Notes: generated from the sequence alone by a model not told the origin. Counted from the stretch's first letter, positions 30,401-38,697 are shown. The stretch is 64,000 nt of DNA from Symsagittifera roscoffensis (GCF_963678635.1 NC_087071.1:32724141-32788140); one strand, 5' to 3'. Translations and numbers: made by a program.

Positions 30401-33308
30401 GGTAAACGTGAAGAGAGGTTCAACGAACGGACAGGTAGGGGAAGTGGAGATCGGCAAAGAATGGATCTCGAAGGCACATCAGGACATGGGCAAACAAGTG
30501 ACGAGTGATCCATTGGAGAGGAACAAGACGAGGAACACTTCCCGGACGTGGTGGGTGGCCCTCGAAACATTGAAGGAAATGGAGGACTGCTTGAAGAAGT
30601 TGGACAGTGGAATAGCTCGCAGGCGACGCAATTGGGCCACCCAGCAAAAAGCCGAGGTTAATAAGATAGAGATGGCAAGTCATCTGAAGAGGTCCTGGCA
30701 GAGTTTGTTGAAGGATCATTTTGAAGAGGCGATGAGGACATCCTCATCAGCACCGCCACTAATGGCGAATCCCTTCGTTAGAACTGCGGGACAATTAATG
30801 TTCACCTGGAGTCTGGTGGGAAAAGAGTTGGAGACATTGACCTCGTATGACAGGCTGAAGTTGGGAAGCAAGAAGCTAGAGGTGTATCAGGCACTGATGC
30901 AACACGTGGCCAGGGACAATTCAGGCTTGAACCTGGCTAGAAGAAAAGATGCCACATGTTTCTTGAGATGGATAATGTCAATGATGTCTGATAGCACCAT
31001 CCTGGCATGCCACCAGAGAGCAAGTGGAAGTAAATCCATGGAGAAAAGAGTCTCAACGATCATCTTGAACGTATATCAGAGTACAGGAATAGAGAAAGAA
31101 GATGGTTCCAGACTATCCTTAGAGAACCATCGGAAGCTGGACGAGGTACGGAGGTTCTCTAATAAGAAGTTCGAGGAAGAACATGATGTTCACCGTAACC
31201 TGGCCTCGTCAGAACAGTACTCGAGACTCAGTGAGAAGGGGGAATACCAATATGTGTCTGGAGTGATGGGAATAGCCTACAATCCCTTCTTAGACTCGGA
31301 AGCTGGAGGAGCCCACAGAAACCATGAGGTAGCGGAGCTACTGAAGTTTTGGACAGAAAGAATAATGGAAATAGACGCGGTGGAAAAAGAGGGGCCGAGC
31401 CTGGGCCTGATTCTTGAGAAAACACCAGAGGTGATAAGCATACCGCGCTCAAACAAGAGAGTTGAAGCGAACATGGGCGGTGGAAATGGCTTGTTAACCA
31501 CGAACTTGGGAGTGATATGGAAGCTACTAAGACCCTCCTGGTGTCCACATCCCCATGCAAGTCTAATCGAGGAAACCACAGAGCGAGTGAGGTTAGCACC
31601 AACGGAAGATGAAGATCTGGCGAAGTTGAGTGTGCTACATAAGCTAATCACGCCCCAGATGCAAGAGCCAAGCGAAAGGACGAGCGACCCCGGGTCAGCA
31701 AAGAAATTGGAGCCGGGTAGCTGTCTGGATTCGACGTGTGGGAACGGAGAGCACATCTGCGATGGACGGTCATGCGTCAGAATACTGTCGTTTCAAAAAG
31801 AAGACCTGGTCACTTGGTTCGAAGACATCACAGAAAGGGAGAAAAGTGAAGTGCAAATAATAGCGGAATGTTACGCGAGAACCACGGTGAATATAGCGAC
31901 AGCTCTCGGATTCTTCTCGAGAATGTGTGGTCTGCAGGCACTGGAGAGACTGGAGTCTGAACATCATTTAGTGACGGCGTTGAGCGTAGAATCATGGCCC
32001 GGGGTGTTGCAGGTGACTCAAAAACACATCCGGAGCTGGAAGGTTGGTCTTGAGGCGGAAATGGGATTTCCCATGAGCGAAGCTTATGGCTTGCCATTGA
32101 ACGCGAAATCGCTGATAGGGTCAATGATGGCCAACTTGTGCGGAAGTCACTACCCGCTACACATGGCGATGGTGGAAGTGTCCAGCCAGAGAATACTGGT
32201 GGACAAGGCCTTCTCAGTGCCCAAGTGCGTGAGGTTGGCTCGGATGTCGCATCACTCGCACAAGTTGTTGAGAAAAATCAAAGGGACAGTACCAAAAGAA
32301 TTGGGAGATGACTTAAGCGAAATCTGGGGAGAAGATCTTCTGAAGTTGGAAAGAGAAAACACAAGCGATCACGAGAGACAAAACGTGATCGGGAAACCTG
32401 TGGGAAGTACTCCGAACCTGGAAGACAACGACACGATGCACGAGAAAATGATGGAGCTTGAGCCTCTCTTGGAAGCCTCAGGGGAGCGTAATCTCAGGAG
32501 CATTGAGATCTCTCATGGGGAATGCCCATGCCACTGTTTGGCACAAACGGTGTGGTATCCAGATCACAAGAACCTTTGCCTGGTATGGGATGTGGAAGAG
32601 ATTCGGTCGATCGGACTACCGGATCACCGGCAGAAGGTGACGCTCTTAGTAGTGAGTACGATGTTAGCTCTGAGATGGATAGAAGAGAATATAACGAAGT
32701 ATCGGGAGGCGACGACGCCAACGGCTGAGTCAATATACGCGATAGACTACAGCAGGAGACTCGAGTTGTTTGAGACTGCGTGCAAAGTATTCGCCATACC
32801 GACGGAAGTCAGGTACGTATGGAGTCGCTTGAGGTACTTTCCATGGTTTCGGGCGACACTGACGTCTTGGTTGTACATGACAACGAAAGATCACATGAGA
32901 AAACATCAAAAAGAGTATCGACAGTTCCAGGCCGAGATTGGGCCGGAAGCTTTCAAGAGACCCCTGCTAACCCATCGTAATGCGATCACGACGGGATGGA
33001 AGAGAGTGGGTAAGATGTCTAGAGACAATACCAAAGCGAGGGAGTCGATACTAGAGGAAGACCTGGCGAAGAACGTGAGCTTGAGCCTGCACAACTCCTT
33101 TTGCTTGAACCGAGAAGCTAGGGTGAAGGCACTACCCAACCAAGCAAAGAGGTTGCAGGAGCAGAGGGAATGGATGCGATCCTATGAACAGCTGAAGGCT
33201 TGGGAGGAGATTGTGATTAGTTCCGATGATGAAGAGGAACTGTTGAGACAGTTCGCCGCATCTAGCACTTCAGGATGCAGTACCTCCAAGGCGAAGAGTA
33301 CGAGATGA
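24429..33308 (+). CDS. ORF2: 2,959-codon accessory protein with SGNH esterase domain
   Basis: The ATG at 24429 (AAAAATGGC context) is chosen because the Asp-Glu-Leu-Tyr-Arg-Arg-Leu segment right after it aligns with the start of ORF2 in element 2. Residues about 1-45 are conserved. A charged coiled coil spans about 145-245. A full SGNH/GDSL hydrolase domain follows: GDS with Ser 417, GTND with Asn 466, and DGIH with Asp 560 and His 563. A second SGNH-like domain has FAGMNDHLH near 890 and a DDH motif later. Then come about 1,900 residues I do not recognise: a globular block with a hydrophobic stretch (about 1195-1235), an acidic low-complexity part (about 1640-2030), another globular block with two cysteine clusters, and EEIVISSDDEEE near 2926, which looks like a SUMO-interaction motif. 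The uninterrupted frame argues for recent function. It is not a typical Env: no signal peptide, cleavage site or terminal anchor is seen. Stop is TGA. Confidence 0.88.
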   Translation: MADRFWNSVPAALKKPTLDELYRRLRDLDYTQIDERMAVMLNAILQLEDQGECRESATEAVLMVGYTTEGISNREQTRWLSWNADGGVRGFDLARNPGLSNSTEHGAGEFPLPTRPTARSTGQSSSKVPSMSRAQQTTEAYPDLGVLKKEIEKALKERNKANLDRDQAKLDREKLQLERDQAVDERDQTSKLLEMLRAEHQQELRVRENVANRDQLKSELERIEQRQRELDAQKGARSNERVVTSSRPESRMEVDEAPRARGRFNLDREAREHMSEGLEVWIPNDVTPSLRNLETQPVRPLMDVVLPGYTPTSTSSGSQVSGASSRLKELGEKLQQQSRERSTRPELPPTWREQPVRNVGIASYKKNTEGNYHRHNRLDWSAEQGARRDCFHDAAWVEYLAPPRVPEGAVHLIIGDSLVRVLTQIRSHWQTGVLSFAGAATPQMLATLDMLGMTKVYTVTLMVGTNDVSRGEARKVARLCDKMSCLLEELRIQMDPILLTVCTVPYNMMFDQHALEMNQKVRSLNKMIRDIHRKSVLPLRLLDIAERMEKKGFPEDTSKDGIHFDRPRGAEWLNDVFQEHINTLEADLLETAQFTLGPPPNPPFLASRALAGRLGARVDTRDSSRSNQTRLQSATPMESEEVESSTPPGSAMSSVVVADGRREKKSMETARLRYPEKVKELDLESLECRRELAETLGIERVSHEDLNRHHCIDWLKAHEAHFSRAKLMETTDLTGIPTKTIMGPINYRPLKLLGGPGLITEPPKHRTGIARIRLATPAQLKVVDKLLNPGGMELPDAAYEGPKLAEDSRYGKPCGGTQLAKTLAVYDRADPAAARVVIVAGSDFEGTSPKLFWPETLVYSLPGAELNQMLTLVVAIKSEMPCEPELLMFAGMNDHLHAMGLLEQLKGKEIPTSKKIWEAIQALFAAMNEVQENVASRFGSKTKVVFTTSPGYANMPPALQFVYAVLILIAEGSEWRILMAAPNRELEPLNLRLYKSELPAAWADISHALRGFYGLADVLIVLDEVLLLEISNFARQLKFSPVIGDDHPAINQLTASLWFRSMDVKVANSTSRTRGPSNERRNVVETEKQLESMKYRLTQENGWWPFLTPRLENVTNKTREEAPLLVKQIWSFLEKQLELAETRDMTVARFVSAANEVTIGGFWREHANGELKTRRDYEILKFLSPCWEREFLAGVFGTTATIFGAFVQEILGMSISLLLALYLVYPRYLFNMGPAYMFSRGVETLRVDGYLALVLLTHGELVSFHRLMEYGEPLSMGRVHTSIETSSYKCAAGLKTLLVQCLMMQNRYMTGEDENPTSREEWEKANRGMPLLTDLCLAMRSDPMGIIRGLEEVVTCIYGPAVTYAFPDPLVITYRHSVTHLSLISVLDGTALNWCQQEVLRARMSNTVLFGKVKDAEMMVCNFRGQMQCRMGGKREGPIEMYPKFWNLNPLTANGREVLRIPAWKECFALVKRELEAIMEKEILPATMPEFPTVRRMTLGMNSPLVVPSIMAKMMTEETQRHFTDGWDPLFIGYTAAVYFHTSERKVNSWTTQAKKSRGSQPPGYEVRKVLRTLEKEGLENMLPIWDDGRMIVMEGHVALVDEMKLATRKYKAPYGLEQVEVTQEGTELDAAGQLHVALTEYKKLDPTTPSPLSVDTPGDKRSGPVEDRFKRILERRRNESEEESMDETLSEAGEDMEVGNTPEPGPSGEELTTQELLKDLSEENWADTATPPLNPSPRKNLELPMAGEIFNMGMLLLSSEEREKNTFEGNRDIFLGSLEDDAWQEFLGEFNREVGSETTLDKFKKELWDTVVRFGEPLLIGTGLDEKARKELLNKLVELRNARSKTRKEKCEDSSTLKQKTVDKMVDDIKRDKVGTSNMIKSTNILKARAGGRQELEGVDGEVESMMIATTPSSRDVKTRKRKREVEGWGSPSVDAVSEGNLRETAPIVLARCKTAAYKNSSELRKPLEVEKEIEVSTSSTSEEEFKPQKVNVKRGSTNGQVGEVEIGKEWISKAHQDMGKQVTSDPLERNKTRNTSRTWWVALETLKEMEDCLKKLDSGIARRRRNWATQQKAEVNKIEMASHLKRSWQSLLKDHFEEAMRTSSSAPPLMANPFVRTAGQLMFTWSLVGKELETLTSYDRLKLGSKKLEVYQALMQHVARDNSGLNLARRKDATCFLRWIMSMMSDSTILACHQRASGSKSMEKRVSTIILNVYQSTGIEKEDGSRLSLENHRKLDEVRRFSNKKFEEEHDVHRNLASSEQYSRLSEKGEYQYVSGVMGIAYNPFLDSEAGGAHRNHEVAELLKFWTERIMEIDAVEKEGPSLGLILEKTPEVISIPRSNKRVEANMGGGNGLLTTNLGVIWKLLRPSWCPHPHASLIEETTERVRLAPTEDEDLAKLSVLHKLITPQMQEPSERTSDPGSAKKLEPGSCLDSTCGNGEHICDGRSCVRILSFQKEDLVTWFEDITEREKSEVQIIAECYARTTVNIATALGFFSRMCGLQALERLESEHHLVTALSVESWPGVLQVTQKHIRSWKVGLEAEMGFPMSEAYGLPLNAKSLIGSMMANLCGSHYPLHMAMVEVSSQRILVDKAFSVPKCVRLARMSHHSHKLLRKIKGTVPKELGDDLSEIWGEDLLKLERENTSDHERQNVIGKPVGSTPNLEDNDTMHEKMMELEPLLEASGERNLRSIEISHGECPCHCLAQTVWYPDHKNLCLVWDVEEIRSIGLPDHRQKVTLLVVSTMLALRWIEENITKYREATTPTAESIYAIDYSRRLELFETACKVFAIPTEVRYVWSRLRYFPWFRATLTSWLYMTTKDHMRKHQKEYRQFQAEIGPEAFKRPLLTHRNAITTGWKRVGKMSRDNTKARESILEEDLAKNVSLSLHNSFCLNREARVKALPNQAKRLQEQREWMRSYEQLKAWEEIVISSDDEEELLRQFAASSTSGCSTSKAKSTR
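25668..26190 (+). other. SGNH/GDSL esterase domain A within ORF2
   Basis: The blocks of the SGNH hydrolase superfamily appear in order: IIGDSLVRV (block I, nucleophile Ser), LSFAGAATPQML (block II-like), LMVGTNDVSR (block III) and KDGIHFDRPRGAEWLNDVF (block V, Asp and His). The catalytic set appears complete. Family members remove acyl or acetyl groups from lipids, sugars or proteins, and related domains occur in ORF1 of CR1/L2-type LINEs. The substrate here is unknown. The domain is missing from the ORF2 of element 2. Confidence 0.8.
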
Positions 33309-33728
33309 ATGGGCAAATCGGATGGATCTTGAGTCTTGAGAGGGAAGGGGGGCTTGAGCGTGGATCCGAGTGAAACTTGGATTCACGAAAAAGAAATTTT
33401 AACAAAGCAAATATTGTTACTAATATACTATATTTATTATATAAATCGAAATGCTGCATGACAATTTCCTGATTGAATAGGACAAAAGAGATTTTAAAAT
33501 GATTGGCTTGAAAAGCGAAAATTCAAGGGTGCAGGTGTATGCAGATTTTGGTTGCTGTTTAGCAATAGTGTGAAAATTTTAAATGGCTGTGAATTTTTGG
33601 GGTGTAGATAAGCTTAAATCTGCTGCAAACTTCTGTAAATGACCACTGGCACTGTATCTTGAGCAACACTCGGTTTTTCTGGGACTCACTGACAGAAGAC
33701 AGCGCGCGATGAGGACATCGATCTCGAG
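33309..33728 (+). other. 3' untranslated region of element 1
   Basis: Non-coding sequence between the ORF2 stop and the polypurine tract. It contains several CTTGAG hexamers. Its last 25 bp or so (GCGCGATGAGGACATCGA) match the equivalent end of the element 2 3' UTR; the rest does not. Confidence 0.7.
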
Positions 33729-33739
33729 TCCGGGGAGTA
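33729..33739 (+). promoter_or_regulatory. Polypurine tract of element 1
   Basis: TCCGGGGAGTA directly precedes TGTGCCAG, the presumed LTR start. Element 2 has the same TCCGGGGAGTA directly before TGTGACAT at its LTR start. By analogy with LTR elements this primes plus-strand DNA. Confidence 0.7.
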
Positions 33740-34620
33740 TGTGCCAGTCGGTCATATTTGGAAGTTTGACCTTGAGAGAAGCAAAAAACACTTGATTTTG
33801 GAGTGAAATTTAACTTTTCAAAATTTCGAATGGAACCTGTCATGCACGATTTTCTCGCGAGAACTGAAAATCAGAAAAAGAGATCAGAACAATTTCAGAA
33901 CAATTGAGTCGAAAACGCGGGAAAGTCGCAAGAAAAAGCAGTAGGAAATTGCTATTCGCAATTTCAATCACTATAATAATCGAGAGTAGAGCTGTCCCAT
34001 CTGTGACAGAGACGAGAGCATTCCCTCGAGTTGGATTATTACGATTGGAATACTATTATTGACTGGACCAGAGTGAACCTTCGGTGGAAAGGTGGACAGC
34101 TAGAGTGTCCCAATGGTTCACGAGAACTTGCAGTCTAGAGTAAAAACTTGTTCTTGTTGTTAAAACTGACTAACATTAAACTCATATTAGTTACTTTATT
34201 AATTCTTGAGTTGTTTACCGACTTATTTACTTCCTGGTTCTTGAGCGTGCTACAATGTGAGTACTTAATTTAAATTCCTAGAGTGTGTTTTATAATTGTT
34301 ATGTTGAGGTAAGGCGAGTTTTAGGTTGATCCATCTGAAATGGATCAAAGTTACACTGTCTAATAAAAAGTAACTTAACGGATTGTTCCAACCCGGTTTT
34401 TAACGGCGTTCATGTATTTTGGGTATCTAGAGACCTAAGTATGGGGACGTTTCTAATTCTAGAGTGGGGGGATATTTTAGTAGTAGCCTTTAAGCTGTAA
34501 CGGGTCGTAGTCTCATGTCACAAGCGAACCGAACTGGCTCCGACCGTTCTTGAGGTAGAAAAACACAAGAGATAGTGTCCCTGACCCTTGAGCCAGTGGT
34601 TATAGGGCCTATTTTTCTTA
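33740..34620 (+). repeat. 3' LTR of element 1 (right edge uncertain)
   Basis: It starts with TG after the polypurine tract. Weak but collinear similarity to the 5' LTR of element 2 supports the call: TTGATCCATC lies 586 bp from the start here and 582 bp there, and GGGTATCTAGAGACC lies 681 bp in against GGGATACTGAGACGC at 684. A perfect 9-bp hairpin (TTGATCCAT, loop CTGAA, ATGGATCAA; 34326-34348) precedes an AATAAA at 34362. The right edge is set only by the start of the hAT fragment. Confidence 0.65.
34362..34367 (+). promoter_or_regulatory. AATAAA polyadenylation signal in the 3' LTR
   Basis: AATAAA lies 14 nt after a strong hairpin, in the part of the LTR where the R region would be expected. 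Function is inferred. Confidence 0.45.
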
Positions 34621-34624
34621 AGCC

Positions 34625-35332
34625 TCATGTGTGACTGCAGTAGACGAATGTTACAACTCCAATGAACTTTTTGTTGTCCGCTGATGTCCATTTGTCAAAA
34701 CTCAAGGAGAGCATTTGTCGCTTATCACGTGTTACTATCAAATCTTTAATTTTCTGTACTGCTGTTTGGTAATTTACCTCCAGCGCATTGTTGACTGAAC
34801 AGTAGGTGACTTTACTAAAGTGAAGCTGCTTAAAAAATGATTGTAACGTTGGAGAACGCACAACTTTGTACACTGGTATATTGTCTTCATATACAAGTTT
34901 AGCAACTTCATTCAAGCCGTCTTGAACTCTAGCCCGCTTGAAAGGAATTACAGTTTGGTCCGATGCAATGACAGTTTGGACCGTTTTGCTATCACACACT
35001 TGCGTGTGTTTAGTCATCGAAGTCGTTGACGCCCCAATACTCTTAATCAAAACATTGCATTTAATGCACTTTCTTCCTTCCGTTTTTCTACCACCTCGAT
35101 ATTCCACAAGAAACTTTTCATGCCATTTTGCCACTCCTTTTTCTTCTCTATACTCGCACTCGGCAGCGACATCAGACTCTTCTACATAAGCCATCTTAAA
35201 AAAAAACAGAGAAATATTGTGAAACAAAACAGTAAACCAATATTCGGAATATTCGGGTTTTTTAGCAGTGGACCCTGGATTATTCGGTATTCGGCAAAAA
35301 AAAAATATTCGGATTCGATATTCGGATTTCAA
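34625..35332 (-). pseudogene. hAT-type transposase fragment (N-terminal part)
   Basis: Translation probably starts at the Met at 35194 (MAYVEESDV). A BED-like zinc finger follows (CIKC, then HTQVC after about 20 residues), then a linker and LSLSFDKWTSADNKKFIGV, which resembles the start of the hAT RNase H-like catalytic domain with its first Asp. The frame ends soon after, so most of the catalytic domain and the dimerisation region are missing. Upstream (35238-35412) is an array of ATTCGG hexamers. The fragment is wedged between the 3' LTR of element 1 and the truncated 3' LTR of element 2. Confidence 0.75.
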
Positions 35333-35412
35333 AATTTTAATATTCGGATTCGGCTTCGAAGTGCCGAATACTCGGTATTCGGGTCGAAAACTCGGATTCG
35401 AATCGATATCCC
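35238..35412. repeat. ATTCGG hexamer-rich array
   Basis: TATTCGG and GATTCGG hexamers in both orientations are spread over about 170 bp beside the hAT fragment. It is probably the subterminal repeat region of that transposon. Confidence 0.6.
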
Positions 35413-35414
35413 TG

Positions 35415-35668
35415 AGCGCAACTAATGTTGTTGTTGTGTTTTTCTCTCGTTCTCTGTCAAAATGGCCGTTTCAGCATTTCTCAGAAATGTGACGTCATCA
35501 TTCGAATTTTTGAAATTTTAAAATACTAGAATATTCCAGCCCTCACCGTCTGGCCAAACGTTCCAATAACGCTCTTAGTTCTTAAAAACCACCAATCCGG
35601 AAGGCTTACTGCTAAAAATTCCGAATTCTGCACAAATTGCATTTTGGCCATTCTGGTCGAATGTCACA
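35415..35668 (-). repeat. 3' LTR of element 2, truncated
   Basis: About 254 bp nearly identical to 51911-52164 in the same orientation. On the minus strand it starts TGTGACATTCG right after the polypurine tract and is cut off at 35415, where the hAT-associated sequence begins. The few differences are an AATCCGG/AATCGGG change and a run-length change, so the two LTRs are close in age. Confidence 0.85.
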
Positions 35669-35680
35669 TACTCCCCGGAC
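35669..35680 (-). promoter_or_regulatory. Polypurine tract of element 2
   Basis: On the minus strand GTCCGGGGAGTA lies directly before the LTR start TGTGACAT. It is the same sequence, in the same place, as in element 1. Confidence 0.7.
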
Positions 35681-36194
35681 AGTCCGGTCAATGTCCTCAT
35701 TGAATCGCGCAATGTTCGTAAAATGGTTACAGTGTCATCGAACAGAATTTACAAAATGCAAGAAATTACTTTTATCCACGTCACCTCGACTCACTGCAGA
35801 ATATAAATGGCATCATACTACATCATTATAGCCTTCAAATTCTCTCATTAATCTGCACATTGAGGATACAACCTAAGATAAAACATATTTTCTGACTCCC
35901 AATGTCAATGTCCCGATTAAAACTTTTTCTCTTAGATTTAAAAGGTGTTGGCTTGCAGGACAGTCCTGCCAACCAACAAGCTAAAATTATCCTACTATGC
36001 TTCTTCCCTTCGGAAATCTTGCTTGTTATTGTCCTGTATATTAAAACTAAGAAACTCTGTGGTTAGAAAGAACAATGAAACAATCTCCCTCTTCGAGAGA
36101 TTACTCAAGCCTTCCACGTCACCACAAAGTGATCAGTCTTCCTAAGTGATTAAAAACAATCATGCAGGCTGGAATATTTAAATATACTCTTCCC
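35681..36194 (-). other. 3' untranslated region of element 2
   Basis: Non-coding. Only the end next to the polypurine tract (GCGCGAT, then GAGGACAT) resembles element 1. It contains CAGGACTGTCCTG (35959-35971), a short palindrome. Confidence 0.6.
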
Positions 36195-36785
36195 TTAAGC
36201 CTTTCTAAATAAATAATAAGTGAGTGTCTCTAAAGCCACTTCCATTGCTCGGAACCATAAGTCGTTGGACATTGCCGTGATCACTCGATGGTCGTCGTCT
36301 ATTCCCGGTTTCAGTTTGAGTTGCCGACTGAAGTTGGACAGTTCCAACCCCAGCACTTCGTCCAACACTAACATGTGTAGCGCGTGGTCCTTGAATCCTC
36401 TCATCGCGTTTGAGATATCTGACCATACTGCAGGCAGTTCAGCCTTAAGTGGCCTCAGGTTCTCCATTTCTATCATGCGATTCGGGGCCGATATGATCAC
36501 ATCATATTTTCCTTCCGAAAGTAAGGCTACCATTGCATACACAAATTTCAGTCCATCCGGGAGATGTGCATATCCCGGAGACAACGCAAATACTACTCTC
36601 AACGTCACTTTGTTGAATGACCCCTCCTTCGTCGCATCCACCACTTCACCCATCGACTCCAGGATGTCTTTTATCGCTGGCCATACTGCGTTTTCTGCTG
36701 TTGCAGGATCTCTGAGCCTGCTCAGAAAACCTCTACTGTGTAGATGGTCATTGGTGCCAGCAAACACAATCGTAATTGGGTTCAT
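36195..36785 (-). pseudogene. ORF2 of element 2, C-terminal part (SGNH-like domain B)
   Basis: Aligns with residues of about 885-1065 of element 1 ORF2: VFAGTNDHLHSRG, FALSPGYAHLP, ISAPNRMIE, LDEVLGLELSNF and DDDHRVI followed by DLWFRAMEV. The GxND block and a late DDH resemble SGNH hydrolase blocks III and V, but there is no GDS block I. The ORF stops where element 1 continues for about 1,900 residues. It is separated from the preceding part by a one-base frame change at 36785, where the stop and the next ATG overlap as ATGA. Confidence 0.75.
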
Positions 36786-38071
36786 TTCTGTCTGCCTTTG
36801 TACCCTATAGCCAGAGACACTGATTGCAATAGGTCTAGGTCAACTGCGGCCAGCATTATGATGTCCGGCCAAAACAAAGACTTAGAGGTGTACACGAACT
36901 CTGAATTCGCTACTACCATGATTTTGGCCTTTCTCATCTCTGCTTTGTCGTAGGCGGCGAAGATGGTCTCATCTTTCTTTATCGCTGTCAATCCGCCATA
37001 TCTCTGGGCATCACCATCTTGGTTCACTAGTTTTGGGTACACTCTCTCCTTCACATGACCAGGTGGTGTCGTCAGTTGCCTAAATATCTTCACGTGTTGT
37101 CCAATCGGCGCTCTCGCCATCAGGAATCTTCCTGGTCTTTCTTCACGATTCCTCTCATCATGGTTCAATCTCACATCTTGCAACGGTCTTGCATTCACAG
37201 GTCCCATTGTGTTTTTGGAGGGCGGTCCCTCCAAATCGGCAAATCTCAAGGCCGTCGTGGAGCTGAAATTTATGCTAGCGGCTATCAACCAGTCTACGCC
37301 GGTTATCGAGTATAATCTGCTGACGGATAGCGTCGCTCCATTCAGCATCCTCCTTGCATCTTCAATGAAGCTTACTCTCTGTAGGTCCAGCTTCATCAGT
37401 TCGTCTTTGTATATATGCCAGGGAGACGGTATGGATCGAGACCACAACAATGAGCCTCTGCTCGGTCTCTCCTCTCGGCTGGTACTCGTCGTCTCCGATC
37501 TAGTGTCCGATCTAGATGTGCCTGCTACTTCTTCGATTGGTTGGTTGACAGGTCCTATCCTTCTCCTAGGATGAATTGTCCTCCTCATCGGTGCTTCTCT
37601 TGCAGGTATCACTTTCTCAATGGCCGTTGTCAACGCCGCCTGTTCCGATCGCTCTTTGTATTCCTGCCTTAAGCGTTCGATCTCTTGACCCTGATTTTTG
37701 TTGCATTCTTCAAACAACTTTCTCCACATGTCCCGGTCTTCCTCCATCGCCAGCATGGTCTTTGTCATATCGTCTAACTCCTTCTTCGTACTTCTCAGCT
37801 GATCGTTCATCTCGTCCAGATCTTGTATGGTTTGGTTCGTCTGAACCTTCTGTGTTACTTTCGCCCTTTTTGGTGGCACAGCTGCTCTCAGTTGTGAACC
37901 AGACGAGGTCGCCTCGCTGTTCATCTCCCGATGCATTCTCGTCAACCCAGGTTTAGGCTTAGAGGGCATTGGCATCTCACCTGGTTGGTAAGTCCTAGAA
38001 CTTCCCAATCCAGGCTCATTCGCCAAGTCACTCCCTGAGAGAGCCCCGTTTCTCCACCTCATCACTCTCAT
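36782..38071 (-). pseudogene. ORF2 of element 2, middle part
   Basis: Contains a segment equivalent to the Arg-Trp and Asn-Pro-Gly-Leu region near residue 80 of element 1, a coiled coil (TIQDLDEMNDQLRSTKKEL onward), a TMGPVNARPL motif equivalent to IMGPINYRPL, and the start of SGNH-like domain B (IMVVANSEF, SLFWPDII). The whole esterase domain A of element 1 is absent between coiled coil and TMGP motif. Frame breaks at both ends make this a pseudogene. Confidence 0.75.
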
Positions 38072-38112
38072 GTTCGGGCGGTCTAGTACTCCTCTTTCTC
38101 CTTATGCTGCCA

Positions 38113-38307
38113 TCAACAGGACTTCCGTGGGGCGTCCCCACGGTTGTCGTGCCCCAAGATGTTGATCAGGGCGGTCAGCAACATGACCACCTCTGGGTCC
38201 TCCAGAGCGAAGTCTCGTTCGATCAGCCGACGATAGATCGCATCTACCATCGGTCCTACATATGCCTCTGCCAGGTCCATCAATTCATCCAGGTTGAAGT
38301 TGTCCAT
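38113..38307 (-). pseudogene. ORF2 of element 2, N-terminal part
   Basis: Starts at an ATG (38307). The Ala-Ile-Tyr-Arg-Arg-Leu segment and following helix align with the start of element 1 ORF2, supporting the start choice in both. A frame change between 38113 and 38071 separates it from the next part. Confidence 0.65.
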
Positions 38308-38697
38308 GCTATTCTTTTCAAGTTTGATTTGATTTGATTCTTTGACTCAAGTGAGTAATTTAAATGATCAATCAGGATCTAGAAAAGAAATCACGAATGT
38401 CACACTTGTCAGATTCACCTTAACATATATCGTTAAAATTTGCTTAAAACAGTTCAGATAAAAAGATATTTATCCTAAAATTTGTTAAAATCAATTGGTT
38501 TCTAAAATTTTGGAATTCGACCTAAGATTGGACAGTCCAAACTTTGGATCAATTCCCAAGATCGTCATTCAGTTGTTCATGGTCACTAACCCCTACTTAC
38601 CCATGATCTTAATAACCTAACACATAACATAACATAACACACATATCACATGTTACACACCACTTAATCTTTGGCCTAACACTCTTTCGCACTTCAC
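38308..38697 (-). other. Spacer between pol and ORF2 of element 2
   Basis: Non-coding. It has a TATGT/ATAAC simple repeat near 38618-38650 and a candidate splice acceptor at 38379-38390. Confidence 0.6.
38379..38390 (-). promoter_or_regulatory. Candidate 3' splice site for element 2 ORF2
   Basis: On the minus strand TTTCTTTTCTAG precedes ATCCTG, 72 nt before the ORF2 ATG. Its position and sequence parallel the acceptor in element 1. Confidence 0.45.

Larger units (their letters stand above)
15097..34620 (+). mobile_element. Element 1: giant gypsy-type LTR retroelement with extra ORF2
   Basis: Components in order are gag (15097), pol (to 23905), an untranslated spacer with a candidate splice acceptor, ORF2 (24429-33308), 3' untranslated sequence, a polypurine tract (33729-33739) and a 3' LTR starting TGTGCCAG at 33740. 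Pol order PR-RT-RH-IN with a GPY/F-like integrase tail is that of gypsy/Metaviridae elements. The internal region is over 18 kb, well above the usual 5-8 kb for the group. The 5' LTR is not visible. Element 2 on the opposite strand is a diverged relative, which confirms the gene order. Confidence 0.88.

Noticed and set aside
24429-33308. ORF2 as a retroviral envelope protein
   Set aside because: No signal peptide, furin-type site or C-terminal membrane anchor is visible. It starts with helical, coiled-coil and esterase domains, and the one hydrophobic stretch is internal.
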